In this document: piece by piece, positions 10,651 through 22,257 of the stretch
Layout: each line of letters starts with the position of its first letter
How positions within the stretch are numbered: the first letter of the stretch is position 1
DNA from: Steromphala cineraria
Taxonomy: Eukaryota > Mollusca > Gastropoda > Trochida > Trochidae
Assembly (NCBI GenBank): GCA_916613615.1
Contig: OU744728.1
Coordinates: 28,661,450 to 28,725,449 of the forward strand
Reading direction: 5' to 3'
DNA: 64,000 nucleotides
Made by a program: the position numbers and the translations under genes
The notes under the pieces: model-generated
What the model was told of the DNA's origin: nothing
Seen by the model: only the letters and a program-made list of their open reading frames with translations
Databases searched by the model: none

Positions 10651-10993
10651 GTACAGTGTGCACAAGCTGATACACTTATATCTTAAAATCATCAAATTTT
10701 AAAGGATGTTTTGATTAAACTTGACAAAAGATACAAATAGTAATAGAAACAGTTTTTTGTAAACGTTATTACAAAACCGACGTTTATTTTTGATATCTTT
10801 GTTTAAAAGCAATGAAGTGGTCTCGTGTAAGAAATATAACAATGCAATACCTACTGATGAATCAATAAATAGTGATCAATCTGTTTAAACCACCCGTCAT
10901 CTAATTGGGAAAGCCTATTGGTAGCTAAAACAATTAATTTTGGACAGACAGTAACTTATTCGTGGCAGCCTGTTGATCATAGTTGTAATTCAT

Positions 10994-11190
10994 TTAAAGG
11001 GGAACCTGACAGACATAGTGTTTTTCATTGCTGCAATCCATTCCAATCCAAACCCATCCATTGATTCTATCATAAGCAGCACACTCTTTAGCTCCTAGTG
11101 AGTAAAGGGAACCGGACCTCCAGTTGGAGTACACCAAGGGACTTCCATCGATCCAGCCAGCTGTTGTCATTCCAAAGTAAACTCGTGCAC
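10994..11190 (-). CDS. Lectin exon 3: C-terminal half of the CTLD
   Basis: Encodes ARVYFGMTTAGWIDGSPLVY, then SNW, KECAAY, GWVWIGMDC and HYVCQVPL-stop, the second half of a C-type lectin fold with its conserved tryptophans and last three cysteines. The usual calcium and sugar signatures are not present: there is no EPN or QPD after SNWRSG, and the WND position reads WIG. Canonical calcium-dependent mannose or galactose binding is therefore unlikely, though other ligands remain possible. The true exon begins at the CAG|GTGC acceptor; the upstream methionine in the same frame is intronic. Confidence 0.85.
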
Positions 11191-14100
11191 CTGTTGGAGA
11201 GATACGGAACTTAGAAAACATTGCTTCCTCTAAGCGACATTTCTAGTACAAGTTTGGTTTTTGTGTATGTGTAGGTGGCTAAGCTGGCGGGAATGTTAAG
11301 CGGCCTTCACAGAACAAACTTTTGTTTGACAACACATTAACAAACACACACAAACTTTAGTTTGTCGCGTGAAGGCCGCCTTAGTTTCAAAATCCTCTTG
11401 GGGAAATACGTTTTATTATAGCCTGCAAGTAGTAAAGCCGCCTTCAAACTACAAACTAAAGTTTGACAACCCATGTTGACCAACTTTTCGAAGTTATCAA
11501 ACTCACATGTTCAGACGCATTCTCTCCCCACAGAGGCAACTCAGTCATACCTGAATTAGCCTCTGTTCTATTACGCCTAGATCCTGGGGTTCCGGCAGAT
11601 TGCCCTGGCGGCAAAAAGTTGTAACTTGAGTTATCTCCCTTATCTGCAGCCAATGAAAACACCTTTTGGATATCAACGACTTTGGGAATTCTCAACGGTC
11701 GTACAGTGACTTTCGAAAGTATCATGCCTTCAGGTTTATTTTTCATTAACGGTGTGAGAGAGAAATATTTGAAAATCAGATATGGATAGGGTTTTTCATT
11801 AAAAACATACTGTTTTATAATTGTGTAAATTGTTCTTTATTTTATGATAAATTTTATTTTAATAATCTACCAAATAAAAACTAATGAGAAGGTAAAAAAG
11901 CGATGTTTTGTAGAAGGAAGAGTTATCTCCCCTGAATGCCGAATCACCGGGAATAGCCGGGAGTAGCCGAGCTTTTGCGAATGACCCCTTTTGAAACGGC
12001 GTCGCTGATTGCACAACTAACTTCGATTGCCTCCAATCAGATTTCTACCTTTCTATCCCGTGAAGTAGCCGTAATAGAACAGAGGCTAATTCAGGTATGA
12101 CTGAGTTGCCTCTGTGGGGAGAGAATGGTTCAGACGTTAAACACGTGTCAATTTCGAAATGCAAATGAAGTTCTATCTATAACGTCACAAAGTCATGTGA
12201 CTGCAACGTTGCATGCCATTGGCCACTTCTGAACAATACCAGTTTGACAACACTTCACACCGAAAGTCTGATGGAAAAGTTGGAGAGAATAGAGACCGAT
12301 CCTATTTCTTGCCAACAGTCTGACAACTCAGAAAGTGGTGTTCGTGACGAGTAGATGGACCGTCCACACTCTCAAACCCGAACATGAGTTGTCAAACGTT
12401 AGTTTGCCGTGTGAAGGCGGCTTAACACAATACCTAACTTCCTTCCATTAAATACTACTCTCAAGTCGTTTACGATTTGGTATCAAACTTACTTGGTTCA
12501 AATAGATAGACATAAATGGAAGGTCGTAAAATATCCTTCAAACATCGGAGGACGCATAAGTCAATTTCTCTATGTAACGTCTAATATCCTGACAATGGGC
12601 ATGTAATAAGTATCCTAAACAACACTTCATTTACTTTTTATGCCAGTCTACATTAGATTAGATTGTTATTTTGTTTATATCAATGCAAAGCGACGATATC
12701 GTGTTTATGATGCCATAACAATGTGATATGCAAGTCAATTCTTGAATGAATTCATTGTCTTGAAAAACAGTTCCCATTAATTGCTAAAATTTTACTGATA
12801 GCAATAACAATATAATCCAACTTACTGAACTCAGAATTCATAGCGATTCCAGCATTTCTTGTTAGATTATCCTTGACAGCCGTGTCCAGAACGGCAAGTT
12901 GTCCAGTGGTTGAGTAGTTTGCACAAGTAGCATTAGCATCAGACCAGGTCTTCTCATCAGTATGGAACTTGATACACATCTCATCTGGATACAACCCTAC
13001 AACCTGGAAACCATCCTCAGTTGGACAGCGAGGTCTTGTGGTTGTTGAGTAGAAGTAGACAGTACCAGATTGTATTGAAGCTCCCATATTGTCATGGAAC
13101 ACTTCTGTGTGGAGCTGGCACTGGTTTGTGATGGAGTTGTAGAAGAAGGAAAGACAGTTTTCTAACGCAAGGCATTTCAATGCACAAGCAGTTTTGGTCG
13201 TTCTCTCATATTTTGTTATAACGTCTAGGATCGATGACGTGTTGTTGTATCCAGCAAGCACTTCCACATCTTGAAACACTGCCTGCTTGAGTGCACAGAC
13301 ACTGTGGGAAAAAATAGTCAACACTTATTGCTGAACCTTGTTAGGTTCGTTGAAGATACTTCTAACAACAATTAAATGGTTTATTCTTAAAATTATCTTA
13401 CCAAGTGTGTAACTTTCCTCATTTGTTGTCCTTGACATTTCCAAAAACACACAAAGGACAAAAACATTGATCGATTTCTAGATGTTCAAGGACAATTCTT
13501 ACTAATTGGAACTTATGGCTTAAAGGGGCAGTAGCACGTTTTTTGATAATTTTATAATTTGAATTTCTCACTGATAACTGTAAGTGAATGCTAAATGTAT
13601 TATTTTGACAGTGTCAAAAATCTCATTACACAAGTCAATCATCCATAGTTAGAGGACAAAGAATGAAGATTCACATAAAATCCATTGGCGGCCATTTTTT
13701 TGTGAACACCTTTAATTCATTTTTTGTAAGAAAAGGAATCGCATTGCTAAACTTAACGTTATATATTGGAATTATTACTGCTCCATTTAGTTTAAATACA
13801 TTGTCTTTCAATTGAAATCATTAATTTTCATTTTCCTTACATCACTCTATATTCCCCCTAAAAACGTGCTACTGCCCCTTTAAAAGAAAGTATACACTGT
13901 GACTGACCTAGCATTGAACAGAGAAAACCGGTATAGAATCTGATGTCAGGAAAAGGAAAATAAATTCTTGAAATTGAAAGACAATGTACTTTAACGAAAT
14001 GAAGCAATAGTAAATCAAATAAATAATGTTCGGCCATGCGATTCCTTTTTCTAACACAAAATGAATCAAAGATGTTCACACAAAATGGCCGCCACTAGAC

Positions 14101-15891
14101 TTGATGTGAATCTTTATAATTTGTTCCGTGACTAAAGATGATTGGATTGTGTAATGAGATTTTGACAGTATCAAAATGATAGGTTATTAACCTACAATAT
14201 TTTTACCAGTGAAAAATTTAGAATACAAATTTTCAAAAACCCTGTGCTACTGCCCCTTTTAAGTCTACATCAAGTTTTAATCTAAGGAATTGCCAACAAG
14301 TTGCAGTGTCCTGTCATCTGTAAAACACAAAGCAGCTGACAGAATACTCCGATGGTTCTGTCATGGCTTATTTAGCTTCGTAAGATGTTTTCCAAATGAT
14401 TATGTACAGAGCTCATTATGGGCACATGCTATGCATGATATTTGTTCAATTCAATTCACCTAATAGGCTGACGGCTTTGGGAACTCACTCAAGTTGAACC
14501 TTACCGTTTGCCCTAGAGTACTACTAGAGTCTAGCCAAAAGACCATTATAGAGTTATTACAGGCTGGTTTCAGATATCTCTAGAGTCTTTTGAGACTGTT
14601 ACACCGACAGTTCCATTTATCAAATGTATGAATTGTTGTCTCTACTTGAATATTTACAAGCAAATGTATTCTCAGGAGGCAAATTCCCATGATGTATTTT
14701 AACAACATCTTCCAGTTCGTTATATTGGAACTATTTGGTAGCCTCATTCTTACATTTTTACTTTGACTTTCTAAACTAGACGTTATGTTTGGACTTATAT
14801 ACTTGGTATTATGAGCCTTTAAATTGCACAAACAAAGCTTTTATCTAGCGCTGTAAGTGTCATCCTCAGGGACTACAGATTAAAAAAGTGCTCTAAAAAT
14901 TACCAAATTTAACAGAAAACTGTTTGGTCCTATATATCCTTTTAACATATCACAAATAAACACCATAATTGAGGGTAAAAGATTGTATGCCCTTCTACTT
15001 GACTCAAAATTCGTTCGGCTTCCCAGCTTTTTAAAATGGGAAAAAATTCTACAAGTTGAATTTGCTGACAATGATTGGAATTTTTTAAATATAATTGCAA
15101 ATAAATGTTCAGGCTGTACAGATTTAAAATGGTTGCAATACAGAATCATTCATAATATTTTGTCAACAAGGCACTTTCTCAACAGAATTGGATATATATC
15201 ATCCCCACTTTGTCCATTTTGCCAAACGGAAATCGAAACAATTAACCACATGTTTTGGGATTGTGAACCTATCTTCAAGTAATGGAAAGAAATAGAATCA
15301 TGGTTAAATTCTGTACAATTGAAATTGGAATTCACAAATAAGATTATAATATTAGGAATGAAAGGAAAGAACAATAACCCTGTAAATGCAATCATTTTAA
15401 TAGTCAAACAGTATATTTATAGATGCAGCATAAATGGGTTTAAACCAAAATTAGAATATGTGAAAAATAAAATTGTACGTTACTATGATTTATCAAAATT
15501 TGTGTTTTTGTAGACTGAAACTGAAGAAAAGTTTTTTAAATATTGGTCATCTCTGCACTTACTGTTCAAGAATAGTCCTGTTTGAAAATAATGAATTGTT
15601 AAGAATAGTCCTGTTATGCTTAACTTATGTATTTTTCAGCCAAATGAGGTTTTGTGTATTTGTACATACGTGTTGTGTGTGTATAATGTTTGATTTGCCT
15701 GTATCACAAATTATGGAGAAAAAAAAGTGCTCTAGGTTTAGTAACTGACTTTAACAGTCCTAAAATTGCCCCTCCCTTAAATGATTTTTATAATTAAAAT
15801 TTATCTAAAATAGAAATGTGCTATTATATGAAGTGACTTACCTTAGTATAATTGTCATACATGACAATATATAGAATATGAATCTGCACAT
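10994..15891 (-). CDS. Secreted PAN/Apple plus C-type-lectin-domain protein, three coding exons
   Basis: The model joins 15842-15891, 12826-13301 and 10994-11190 on the minus strand: 723 nt, 240 residues plus stop. Splice sites are CTAAG|GTAAGT, TTTTTTCCCACAG|TGTC, GAGTTCA|GTAAGT and CTCCAACAG|GTGC. Intron phases (2 and 1) agree across both junctions. The protein has a signal peptide (MCRFIFYILSCMTIILSVCA), a PAN/Apple-like module and one CTLD, so it is predicted to be secreted and perhaps to bind glycans or microbes. Exon 1 also exists as a second copy at 16766-16815, so the promoter and start may be used from either. Intron 1 carries a LINE fragment and two MITEs; intron 2 carries two small inverted-repeat elements. 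No transcript evidence is available here; the model is from splice signals and phase only. Confidence 0.8.
11299..11380. mobile_element. 82-bp MITE with TTA target duplication, in lectin intron 2
   Basis: Ends are AGCGGCCTTCACA and the complement of GGCGGCCTTCACG, with TTA on each side (11296-11298 and 11381-11383). The paralogous DNA at 8374 reads gggaatgTTAgtttc with no insert, which fixes both boundaries. A 3-bp TWA duplication is typical of PIF/Harbinger elements. Confidence 0.8.
11436..12422. mobile_element. 987-bp non-autonomous Harbinger-like element with long internal inverted repeat
   Basis: Terminal inverted repeats start AGCCGCCTTCA and continue, with mismatches, to TTTGACAAC. TAA duplications lie on each side (11433-11435, 12423-12425). 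The empty site is visible in the paralogue at 8431 (gtagTAAgag). Inside, about 60 bp at 11516-11578 (cattctctccccacagaggc...) recurs inverted at 12068-12127, so the interior can fold back. The ORF of 96 codons within it has no family resemblance. It shares terminal sequence with the 82-bp element 55 bp away. Confidence 0.85.
12826..13301 (-). CDS. Lectin exon 2: PAN/Apple module and N-terminal half of the CTLD
   Basis: The exon starts after TATTTTTTCCCACAG and ends at TTCA|GTAAGT. The PAN/Apple-like part has CALKCLALENCLSFFYN followed by NQCQLH. A short threonine-rich linker (STTTRPRC) leads into the CTLD start, which has a CIKFHTDEKTWSDANATC segment and QLAVLDT. Several N-linked sequons (NNT, NAT, NYS, NLT) suit an extracellular protein. 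The methionine that opens the raw ORF at 13324 lies in the intron and is not the start. Confidence 0.85.
13524..13879 (-). mobile_element. MITE copy B (AGGGGCAGTAGCACG family)
   Basis: 356 bp with both terminal repeats intact and TTAA on the left, TTTAA on the right. It lies in lectin intron 1. Interior as in copy A, same orientation. Confidence 0.88.
13935..14257 (+). mobile_element. MITE copy B2, abutting copy B in opposite orientation, left end lost
   Basis: Starts inside the element at gatgtcaggaaaagg and ends at gtgctactgcccctttt. It has diverged further than copy B (for example ggccgccactagacttgatg), and it lacks the left terminus. The short ORF at 13858-14079 is only the reverse strand of this element. 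Confidence 0.7.
14258..14889. other. Lectin intron 1, no feature seen
   Basis: AT-rich intron sequence. I see no repeat relationship or coding potential. Confidence 0.4.
14890..15580 (+). pseudogene. L1/Tx1-like LINE fragment (zf-RVT region and C terminus)
   Basis: Encodes LKWLQYRIIHNILSTRHFLN, then the zinc-binding box CPFCQTEIETINHMFWDC, and a tail ending KFFKYWSSLHLLFKN. This is the post-RT region of L1/Tx1-type LINEs. In-frame stops at 15281 and 15511 and the loss of the RT domain show it is dead. It lies antisense in intron 1 of the lectin gene and belongs to the same broad family as the fragment at 16048-16749. Confidence 0.75.
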
Positions 15892-16047
15892 TTTTGAAGG
15901 TAGATGCAAAGGGGAGAGCCTGTCAATAATCAACTGCACGCCCTGACAGTCTCTGTACTACTTCATCCCGTAGCAATAACACTCCTTTATAAACAACAGA
16001 TCTACCGAGACTAAAGTACAGTTACACAGAGATCAACGGCTTTATAT
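15825..16047 (-). repeat. Direct repeat copy 1: TATA box, 5' UTR and signal-peptide exon of the lectin
   Basis: 223 bp, about 98% identical to 16750-16971 (three substitutions and one indel seen). It contains the whole proximal promoter and coding exon 1: ATG at 15891, CDS to 15842, then a consensus GTAAGT donor. The two copies flank a LINE fragment, as a very long target-site duplication would. Confidence 0.88.
16040..16047 (-). promoter_or_regulatory. TATA box, lectin exon 1 copy 1
   Basis: ATATAAAG on the minus strand, about 150 nt upstream of the exon 1 ATG. Directly upstream lies the A-rich 3' end of the inserted LINE, so this promoter copy has lost its original upstream DNA. Confidence 0.5.
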
Positions 16048-16749
16048 TTGTTTTATATAATTTTTTATTTTGTTGCATTTTACAATAGATATGGTTACAT
16101 CAGTATTGTAATTCTGAATACAGAGTGTCTATTCAATTACAAACAGATGATGACAGGATGACCAGAACTTATAAAATCTATCTATTCCAGGACCAATTAG
16201 AGCTGCGGCTTTACTCAAAAAGTAATACTTATGGATCTCTTCTTGCATGAAATGGAAACTGGGTACTTGTTTAGATGATCTATAATTGAAAATGATGTAT
16301 TTACAGAGAATAATGATAATATTGATTGGATCATTGTTTCGTCTCTGGAAACCAAACAGAACATGTTGTTTTGTAAGTGCAAGCTTTACTTGAATCTTAT
16401 CGAAGAGCCAAACTTCCAGTTCCTGCCAAATCGGGTTTACTTTGCTACAGTCATAAAGTACATGGGCGATTGATTCTTTTTGGTTCGAACAAAAGCTACA
16501 CATTTCAGAGTCGATAAGTTTCATTTTAAAGAGCTTCCTGTTAGTCGGCAAGATATGGTATAGCAATTTATATTGGAACCATTGTAATTGTGTATCGTGG
16601 GTACATCTAAAAGGAAGATGGTTGTAGAGTCTCCGGATCTCTGGTTCTAGATTGATTTCAACTATCTGATTCCATTTATAAACATGTTGATTAGTTGTGG
16701 TATATTTGGTAATTAATGTTATATAAAAAGTTTGGGTGTTGCCCTTTAC
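16048..16749 (-). pseudogene. 5'-truncated L1/Tx1-like LINE insertion between duplicated exon copies
   Basis: The minus strand encodes HVYKWNQIVEINLEPEIRRL, then LQWFQYKLLYHILPTN, the zinc box CSFCSNQKESIAHVLYDC, and a C terminus FYKFWSSCHHLFVIE-stop. Only the last ~190 codons remain. It ends in an A-rich tail (aacaaaataaaaaattatat) that abuts repeat copy 1; its 5' end abuts repeat copy 2. This is the geometry expected for target-primed insertion with a ~222-bp target duplication. Confidence 0.82.
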
Positions 16750-16971
16750 TATATGAATGACTTACCTTAGTATAATTGTCATACATGACAATATATAGAA
16801 TATGAATCTGCACATATTTGAAGGTAGATGCAAAGGGAAGAGCCTGTCAATAATCAACTGCACGTCCTGACAGTCTCTGTACTACTTCATCCCGTAGCAA
16901 TAACACTCCTTTATAAACAACAGATCTACCGAGACTAAAGTACAGTTACACAGAGATCAACGGCTTTATAT
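16750..16971 (-). repeat. Direct repeat copy 2: second promoter plus signal-peptide exon
   Basis: Carries the same ATG (16815), 50-nt coding exon (16766-16815), GTAAGT donor and TATA box (16964-16971) as copy 1. The encoded peptide is identical. It keeps the original upstream DNA, so it may be the ancestral promoter; a transcript from here could splice to exon 2 by skipping copy 1, or could read through the LINE. Confidence 0.85.
16964..16971 (-). promoter_or_regulatory. TATA box, lectin exon 1 copy 2
   Basis: ATATAAAG at the same spacing from the ATG as in copy 1, here with presumed original upstream sequence (17.0 kb onward). Confidence 0.5.
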
Positions 16972-19900
16972 GTATAGTAATTGTATTTTAAATATTCACA
17001 ACCATCGAGGCATTGAAGTGTTAGTAAAGTGATGGTAAAACTATGCGGATGAATGATTCGAAAAGAAATAACGGATTTACTGATTAATAGATTAGGTTAT
17101 AATGACAAAGAAATCATAAGGGTTTGATGAACTTACTATATCGGGAATATACTGACAACATTGAACTCATTGTATATTTAAATGGTTTGCCCCTATGTGA
17201 TATATTGGCTAGACCACAAATGGTTTGTTGCTCGTTGAACAAAGGGACTTTAACAGTAAAGTGACCTTATTGATTTTCTTAACACCCTGGTCCTTTGAAA
17301 AAATATTTGATGGAGATTGTAATTCCGTATTTCTAATTGTCAATTATTTGTCAATAGGAAATTAATTAATGGCTCTTGTTGTGAACAATCTTTTTGAACT
17401 TGATGACAAATAAAATTACTAAGATGAAAAAATTAATCATTGTTGTAATTTTTCATAGAAATGTATTTCTTTTATCAGTTTGAAAGCAAAACATTCAATG
17501 AATATATTTATATGTTTATTTCCATAAGGTACATGTAGGCCATCGGCCCTTGGTACACATTTCAATGGTCCACAGACTTAAGATATTGGGTCGCTGAGAA
17601 AATATACATTGCAACACGCTTCATTAATTCGACATTCGTATTGGATAACAACATATTGGATTTGTGGGTAGAAGGATGGACAAAGTACTTCAGTGGTATA
17701 AATTGTTTCCTGATTTTAAAGTAAGGCAGTACATACAAGCATTAAGTGGTAATCACTTTCAATATTACCATTATTGCAAACATTACAGACTCTTAATGTT
17801 TCTAGGAATATTATAGTACCTTCCCGTTTCGATGTTCAAACTATGAGAACTACAACGAAAACGAGCTAAGCTATTCTAAACTTATCAAGATCTAATGTTA
17901 ATAGATATGGTTCGATGGTGAAACCAGTTTTAAACTGAGAATACGAAAAATCAATGAATAATAATTTCCATTGGTATAGAGATAAAATCACGAAATGTGT
18001 TAAACCACTTAGGGGTGAGATCACATGGATTGAAAGTTGGACAAGTTCACTCGAAAGTTGAATTGCAATCTGTGTTGTTTTTACTTTTCAGATCAATCAT
18101 TGCTCAGTAGTTTGCATGTTTTTGACAAAGGATGGACACGGCAGGACGCAAATTGAACCAAGCAAAGAAAATAAGAAATGCAACGTCCATTTCAACAGAG
18201 AAAATGCATCATAAAAACATCTTTTGTAAGTAACTGCATCAGTAAAATTGATGCTTAAACAAATACACTTTATCAAGAACAATGTACATCTTATTTCCAC
18301 TTATAATACATTGAAAGACACCATGTGCCTTTAAAATCAAAAAGGAAATTTCAATATAATTCTTGAAAAATTAATTAGCATTTTATTGGTCATGTCAAAA
18401 TTGTTTTAGTGCTACGTCAATGTCAACACGATAGTCAGGCTTAGGAGTTCTAATAGCTGATTATGCTTTGTACAGAATTTGAAAAAATTTAAATCTAAAT
18501 TTTTGTACCCATCAATTGCTCTTATATGTTGCGGCAAACCTAAATATAAAATTTGAACAGAATGGGTCAAGAAGTATAAAAAAGTTTTGTAACATAACAG
18601 GTAAATAAAATTTAATTTTCGGTCAAATTTGTAATTCATGTTAAGAAATGTAGATTTTTATTTTTTAAATTTTGTATTAGATCACATTAGCGGTTGGAAC
18701 TATTGTTGGTTCATGGAAGGAAGCAATGGCGAAGAAAAACAACACTATAATTATATGATATATATTCTAATGCAAATTCATACAAAATACACCCAAGTAA
18801 AGGACAGATTCAAAATATCCGTGATTAATCTGCTCGAATGATAACTGCTTTCCTTGGAGCTGCGTTTATACTTTTCTCTGTCTCTGTAAACTATTTTCAC
18901 CCTGAAAGTAAAGTATTAAGTATTGAGTACCATCATTTACATGAAACAAACAAACTCTTTCACGAAGAGTTTGAATATACAAGTTTTTCTCTAAGGAAAA
19001 CTTGCAAACAGTAACTTAATAGTAATATTTTTGATGCTCAACCCTTCAGTTTTAGCAAAACCAATAATTAAGAAATACACCATATGCTTTGTATTTGCAT
19101 TAAAGCATGTATATTGACTTGTAAGATAACTCATTGATTAAAACACTGCTACTTATCTATGTATATTTGTCACGCTAGATAACATAGATGATAATTCTTG
19201 AAGGAAGGGATGTGAAATATTGATGTAAAGTGTCAATGGCTCTATAATGACGTCATTTCCCGCTTTGTCGCGAGGTGCTATTTGTGTGCTTCTGTTTAGA
19301 GCTTAGCAGTCTCTACGGTCTCTTGAACAAAGGCTGTATTCGAACTAAAAGCGTGAGAACCTGAAATCGAATGTGTAAGAGAAATAATGGATATATCTTA
19401 AATATTGATAACCAGTAATGATTTTTTTCCAGAATTGTTCTTTCGTTTTTTCATTAAAAGACTGAACAAAAAGTCAAATATTACACAGAAGACAGAAGAT
19501 TTATGAAAATGAAGTGCCTTTTTTGTACAACAATGTCCCTCCATGTCTTAAAAATGCCAGGGAATATCATGGATCGGTTGTTCATTGAACAAAACTACCT
19601 TTTCACTTCAGTGAACCTTTTTGATAGTCCTTCCATAATTCAATAAGTGAGTCCTTGGTTCAATCAAACAGAGTTAAAAGTACTAATAATTACCCATTTA
19701 GAATTTTCTTGTAAGAAAGTTGGAGGGCACTTTATTTGCCAATGTTTTCCTGTTTTCACATATCCATATTTTCAATATAACATTTGATACAAGGTGCTTC
19801 TGTTTAGAAGGTAATATTTTCATAATGAGGGCAACAAATAAGCTTAAATTTTGAAGGCTAGTAAAATGAATGTAAGACCTTCTTATTAAAGCTACATCAT

Positions 19901-20799
19901 GATGAAATGGAAACCATTCGATGTTAGGTAGTTAATATTAGGGTTCCTTACATCAGGAGATGCTTGTTTTGATCCTTTTGTTTTGCGGGTGCCTGGAAAA
20001 TGAATGAACTCTACTAGATTCTCGATTATACTTGGAAACAAAATTGTACCGGTATAACTATAAGAAACATCCTTTTACATGACAAATCTTGTTATACAGT
20101 GTCTGTTCTTCAGTTATTGAAGGTGTATGACCAAAATCATCGGACCGTTCTCTGCCATCAGTTTACACCATGGCAAGTTTACAGCTGCATACCATAAGTT
20201 TGTTCACTTACTTGTGATCTTAGTGCAAATATCATTTAATTTGGGTTTCGTTTTAACCACTTACAGAAGATCACCAATTGTCCATATGTAAAATAACCAT
20301 TCCCAAACCATATTTCAGGATCGTCTTGTCACTGGTGCTGAATGTCGATGTTTGGCATTGTTAAAAAGACAGATGAGGTAATATTTGTGAAATTCGTATT
20401 TTCTTAAGTTTCGATTAAAATCATCCATGTAGATTTTTTAGGAAAAAAATCAGCACAGTTACGTTGCCTTAGCGCAACGGAACACATATGAATAAGATCT
20501 AAAGCTGTTGATCACTTATGAAGGATTTTGAAGAGCAAAATAAAAATCAGTGTTTTAGAAATTTTGACACCTGGTCACTTCAATGACCTTCCAAATTTGT
20601 TACAGCTATCTGCTAGGTACGGCATATGAATATATCAACGCACACTGAATCTTAACTTACGCAGTGAAATTTCATCATTATCGGTTGCGTTTTCACAATG
20701 ATATGATGTCTCAAAGACGTTGCAAATTACATGATATTTACACTAGAATACGAAGGTAAGTGAACAAACTTAAGATACGCAGCTGTAAGCATTACTCCT
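16972..20799. other. 3.8 kb AT-rich intergenic DNA, no gene seen
   Basis: Only short AT-rich ORFs with phenylalanine/tyrosine/isoleucine-rich translations occur, none with family resemblance. No long tandem or inverted repeat was noticed. The lectin upstream regulatory region would lie at the low-coordinate end. Confidence 0.4.
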
Positions 20800-21035
20800 G
20801 GCCTTGGCTAGATGGATATTCTCTTAGCCGAACCGGTAAGTGCCCGCCTCTAAACCCGAAGGTCCTTGATTCGAATCCTGCAGGTGATCTTATAATATCA
20901 CTTATGTTACTAGTACTTATATTGCCACGGTACCTCTAGAGCTTTGTCAGGTATAATCGCCATGTCTGATGTAGGGACAATCTGACAAATTCTTCTCGAC
21001 AATAACATGCCATTGCTCTTTGTTACAACTCAAAG
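20800..21035 (+). mobile_element. tRNA-headed SINE-like repeat
   Basis: Starts with a tRNA-like stretch having an A-box-like TGGCTAGATGG and a B-box-like GATTCGAATCC 57 bp apart, followed by unrelated sequence. It does not fold as a full tRNA. The right boundary is uncertain. Confidence 0.5.
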
Positions 21036-21471
21036 TTGTTACTGAAGTCCTGCTAGATGTTGTAACGTTTCCATAAGTGTACATGTATTATGAAAATGTA
21101 TGAAGTTTTTTATCATAAACATGCATGGATAAACCACTTTAGAAATACTGTGAAGAATCATGAGATTGCAGAGAGCCTTGATAGACGAAGTGTTATATAA
21201 CATGTATGACGTAGGTTTTGTCTGTACAAAACCAACATAACATCTATATAAAATGACCAAGGAATTATAGTTTTTGCATTTTGAAGTATAATTTTGTAAC
21301 ACCTCTATGGGTATGTGTGGGGTAGGAGAAGTATGAAAAGTTGTGATAGAATTATAAAAGAGTCATCATCGTTAAGTCAACTAATACAATATAGCTAATG
21401 AATGCCTCTGCTTTGCCTCGAGAGTTCATTTGGTCCTGTCACAACCCCCTCAAGTGATCGTAAGTCCTTAA

Positions 21472-21826
21472 AGGGGCAGTAGCACGTTTTAGGCGGAATA
21501 TATGGTGATGTCAGGAAAATGAAAATTAATGGTTCCAATTGAAAGACAATGTATTTAAACTAAATGGAGCAGCAATAATTCAAATATATAACGTGAAATT
21601 TAGCCATACGATTCCTTTTTCTTACACAAAATGAATAAAAGGTGTTCACACAAAATGGCCGCCAATGGATTTTGTGTTAATCTTCATACTTTGTCCTCTG
21701 ACTATGGTTGATTGGCTTGTGTAATGAGAGTTTTGACACTGTTCAAATAATACATTTAGCCTTAACTTACAATTATCAGTGAAACATTTAAGATATAAAA
21801 TTATCAAAAAACGTGCTACTGCCCCT
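21472..21826 (+). mobile_element. MITE copy C (reference copy)
   Basis: 355 bp, flanked by TTAA/TTTAA, with both terminal repeats intact. Used here as the orientation reference. Confidence 0.88.
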
Positions 21827-22257
21827 TTAAAGTAACCATAATCCAATGTAAAGGAATTGGAATTCTGGTCAACCTTAGTAATGGTTACTTACTTACAACT
21901 TACTCTTATTCTTTTCTTAAATTGTAGAAACAAATCAGATGACAACTTAACTGCAATAATCACTTTATTTGAACCTCATTAGCATTTTCCAAACAAGATG
22001 TAATTAATTGATCTTGATATCAAATGTAATCAACTAAGATTATAAACTGTTAATAAATGGGCTACAAAGAATAGCAAGACACATCTAAACAATGATCATA
22101 AATGCTAACATATAACAGGACAACATTTCATCTCACATTTACATGAATAGGTTCTATTAAAAGAAGCAGGATTTGAATGAAGTTTCTGAGTTCCTGCATG
22201 GTAATTTATGAATTAAACTACAGTCAGGACCACTCAACTGAAAAGTTCCCGTATCAG
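21827..22257. other. Probable 3' region of the receptor gene at 22258
   Basis: No separate feature. On the minus strand an AATAAA lies at about 21963-21968 (plus strand cactttatttgaacc), a possible poly(A) signal some 290 nt after the stop. Confidence 0.35.

Noticed and set aside
13858..14079. 73-codon ORF
   Set aside because: Lies on the reverse strand of a MITE copy; the same translation pattern occurs in the other copies.
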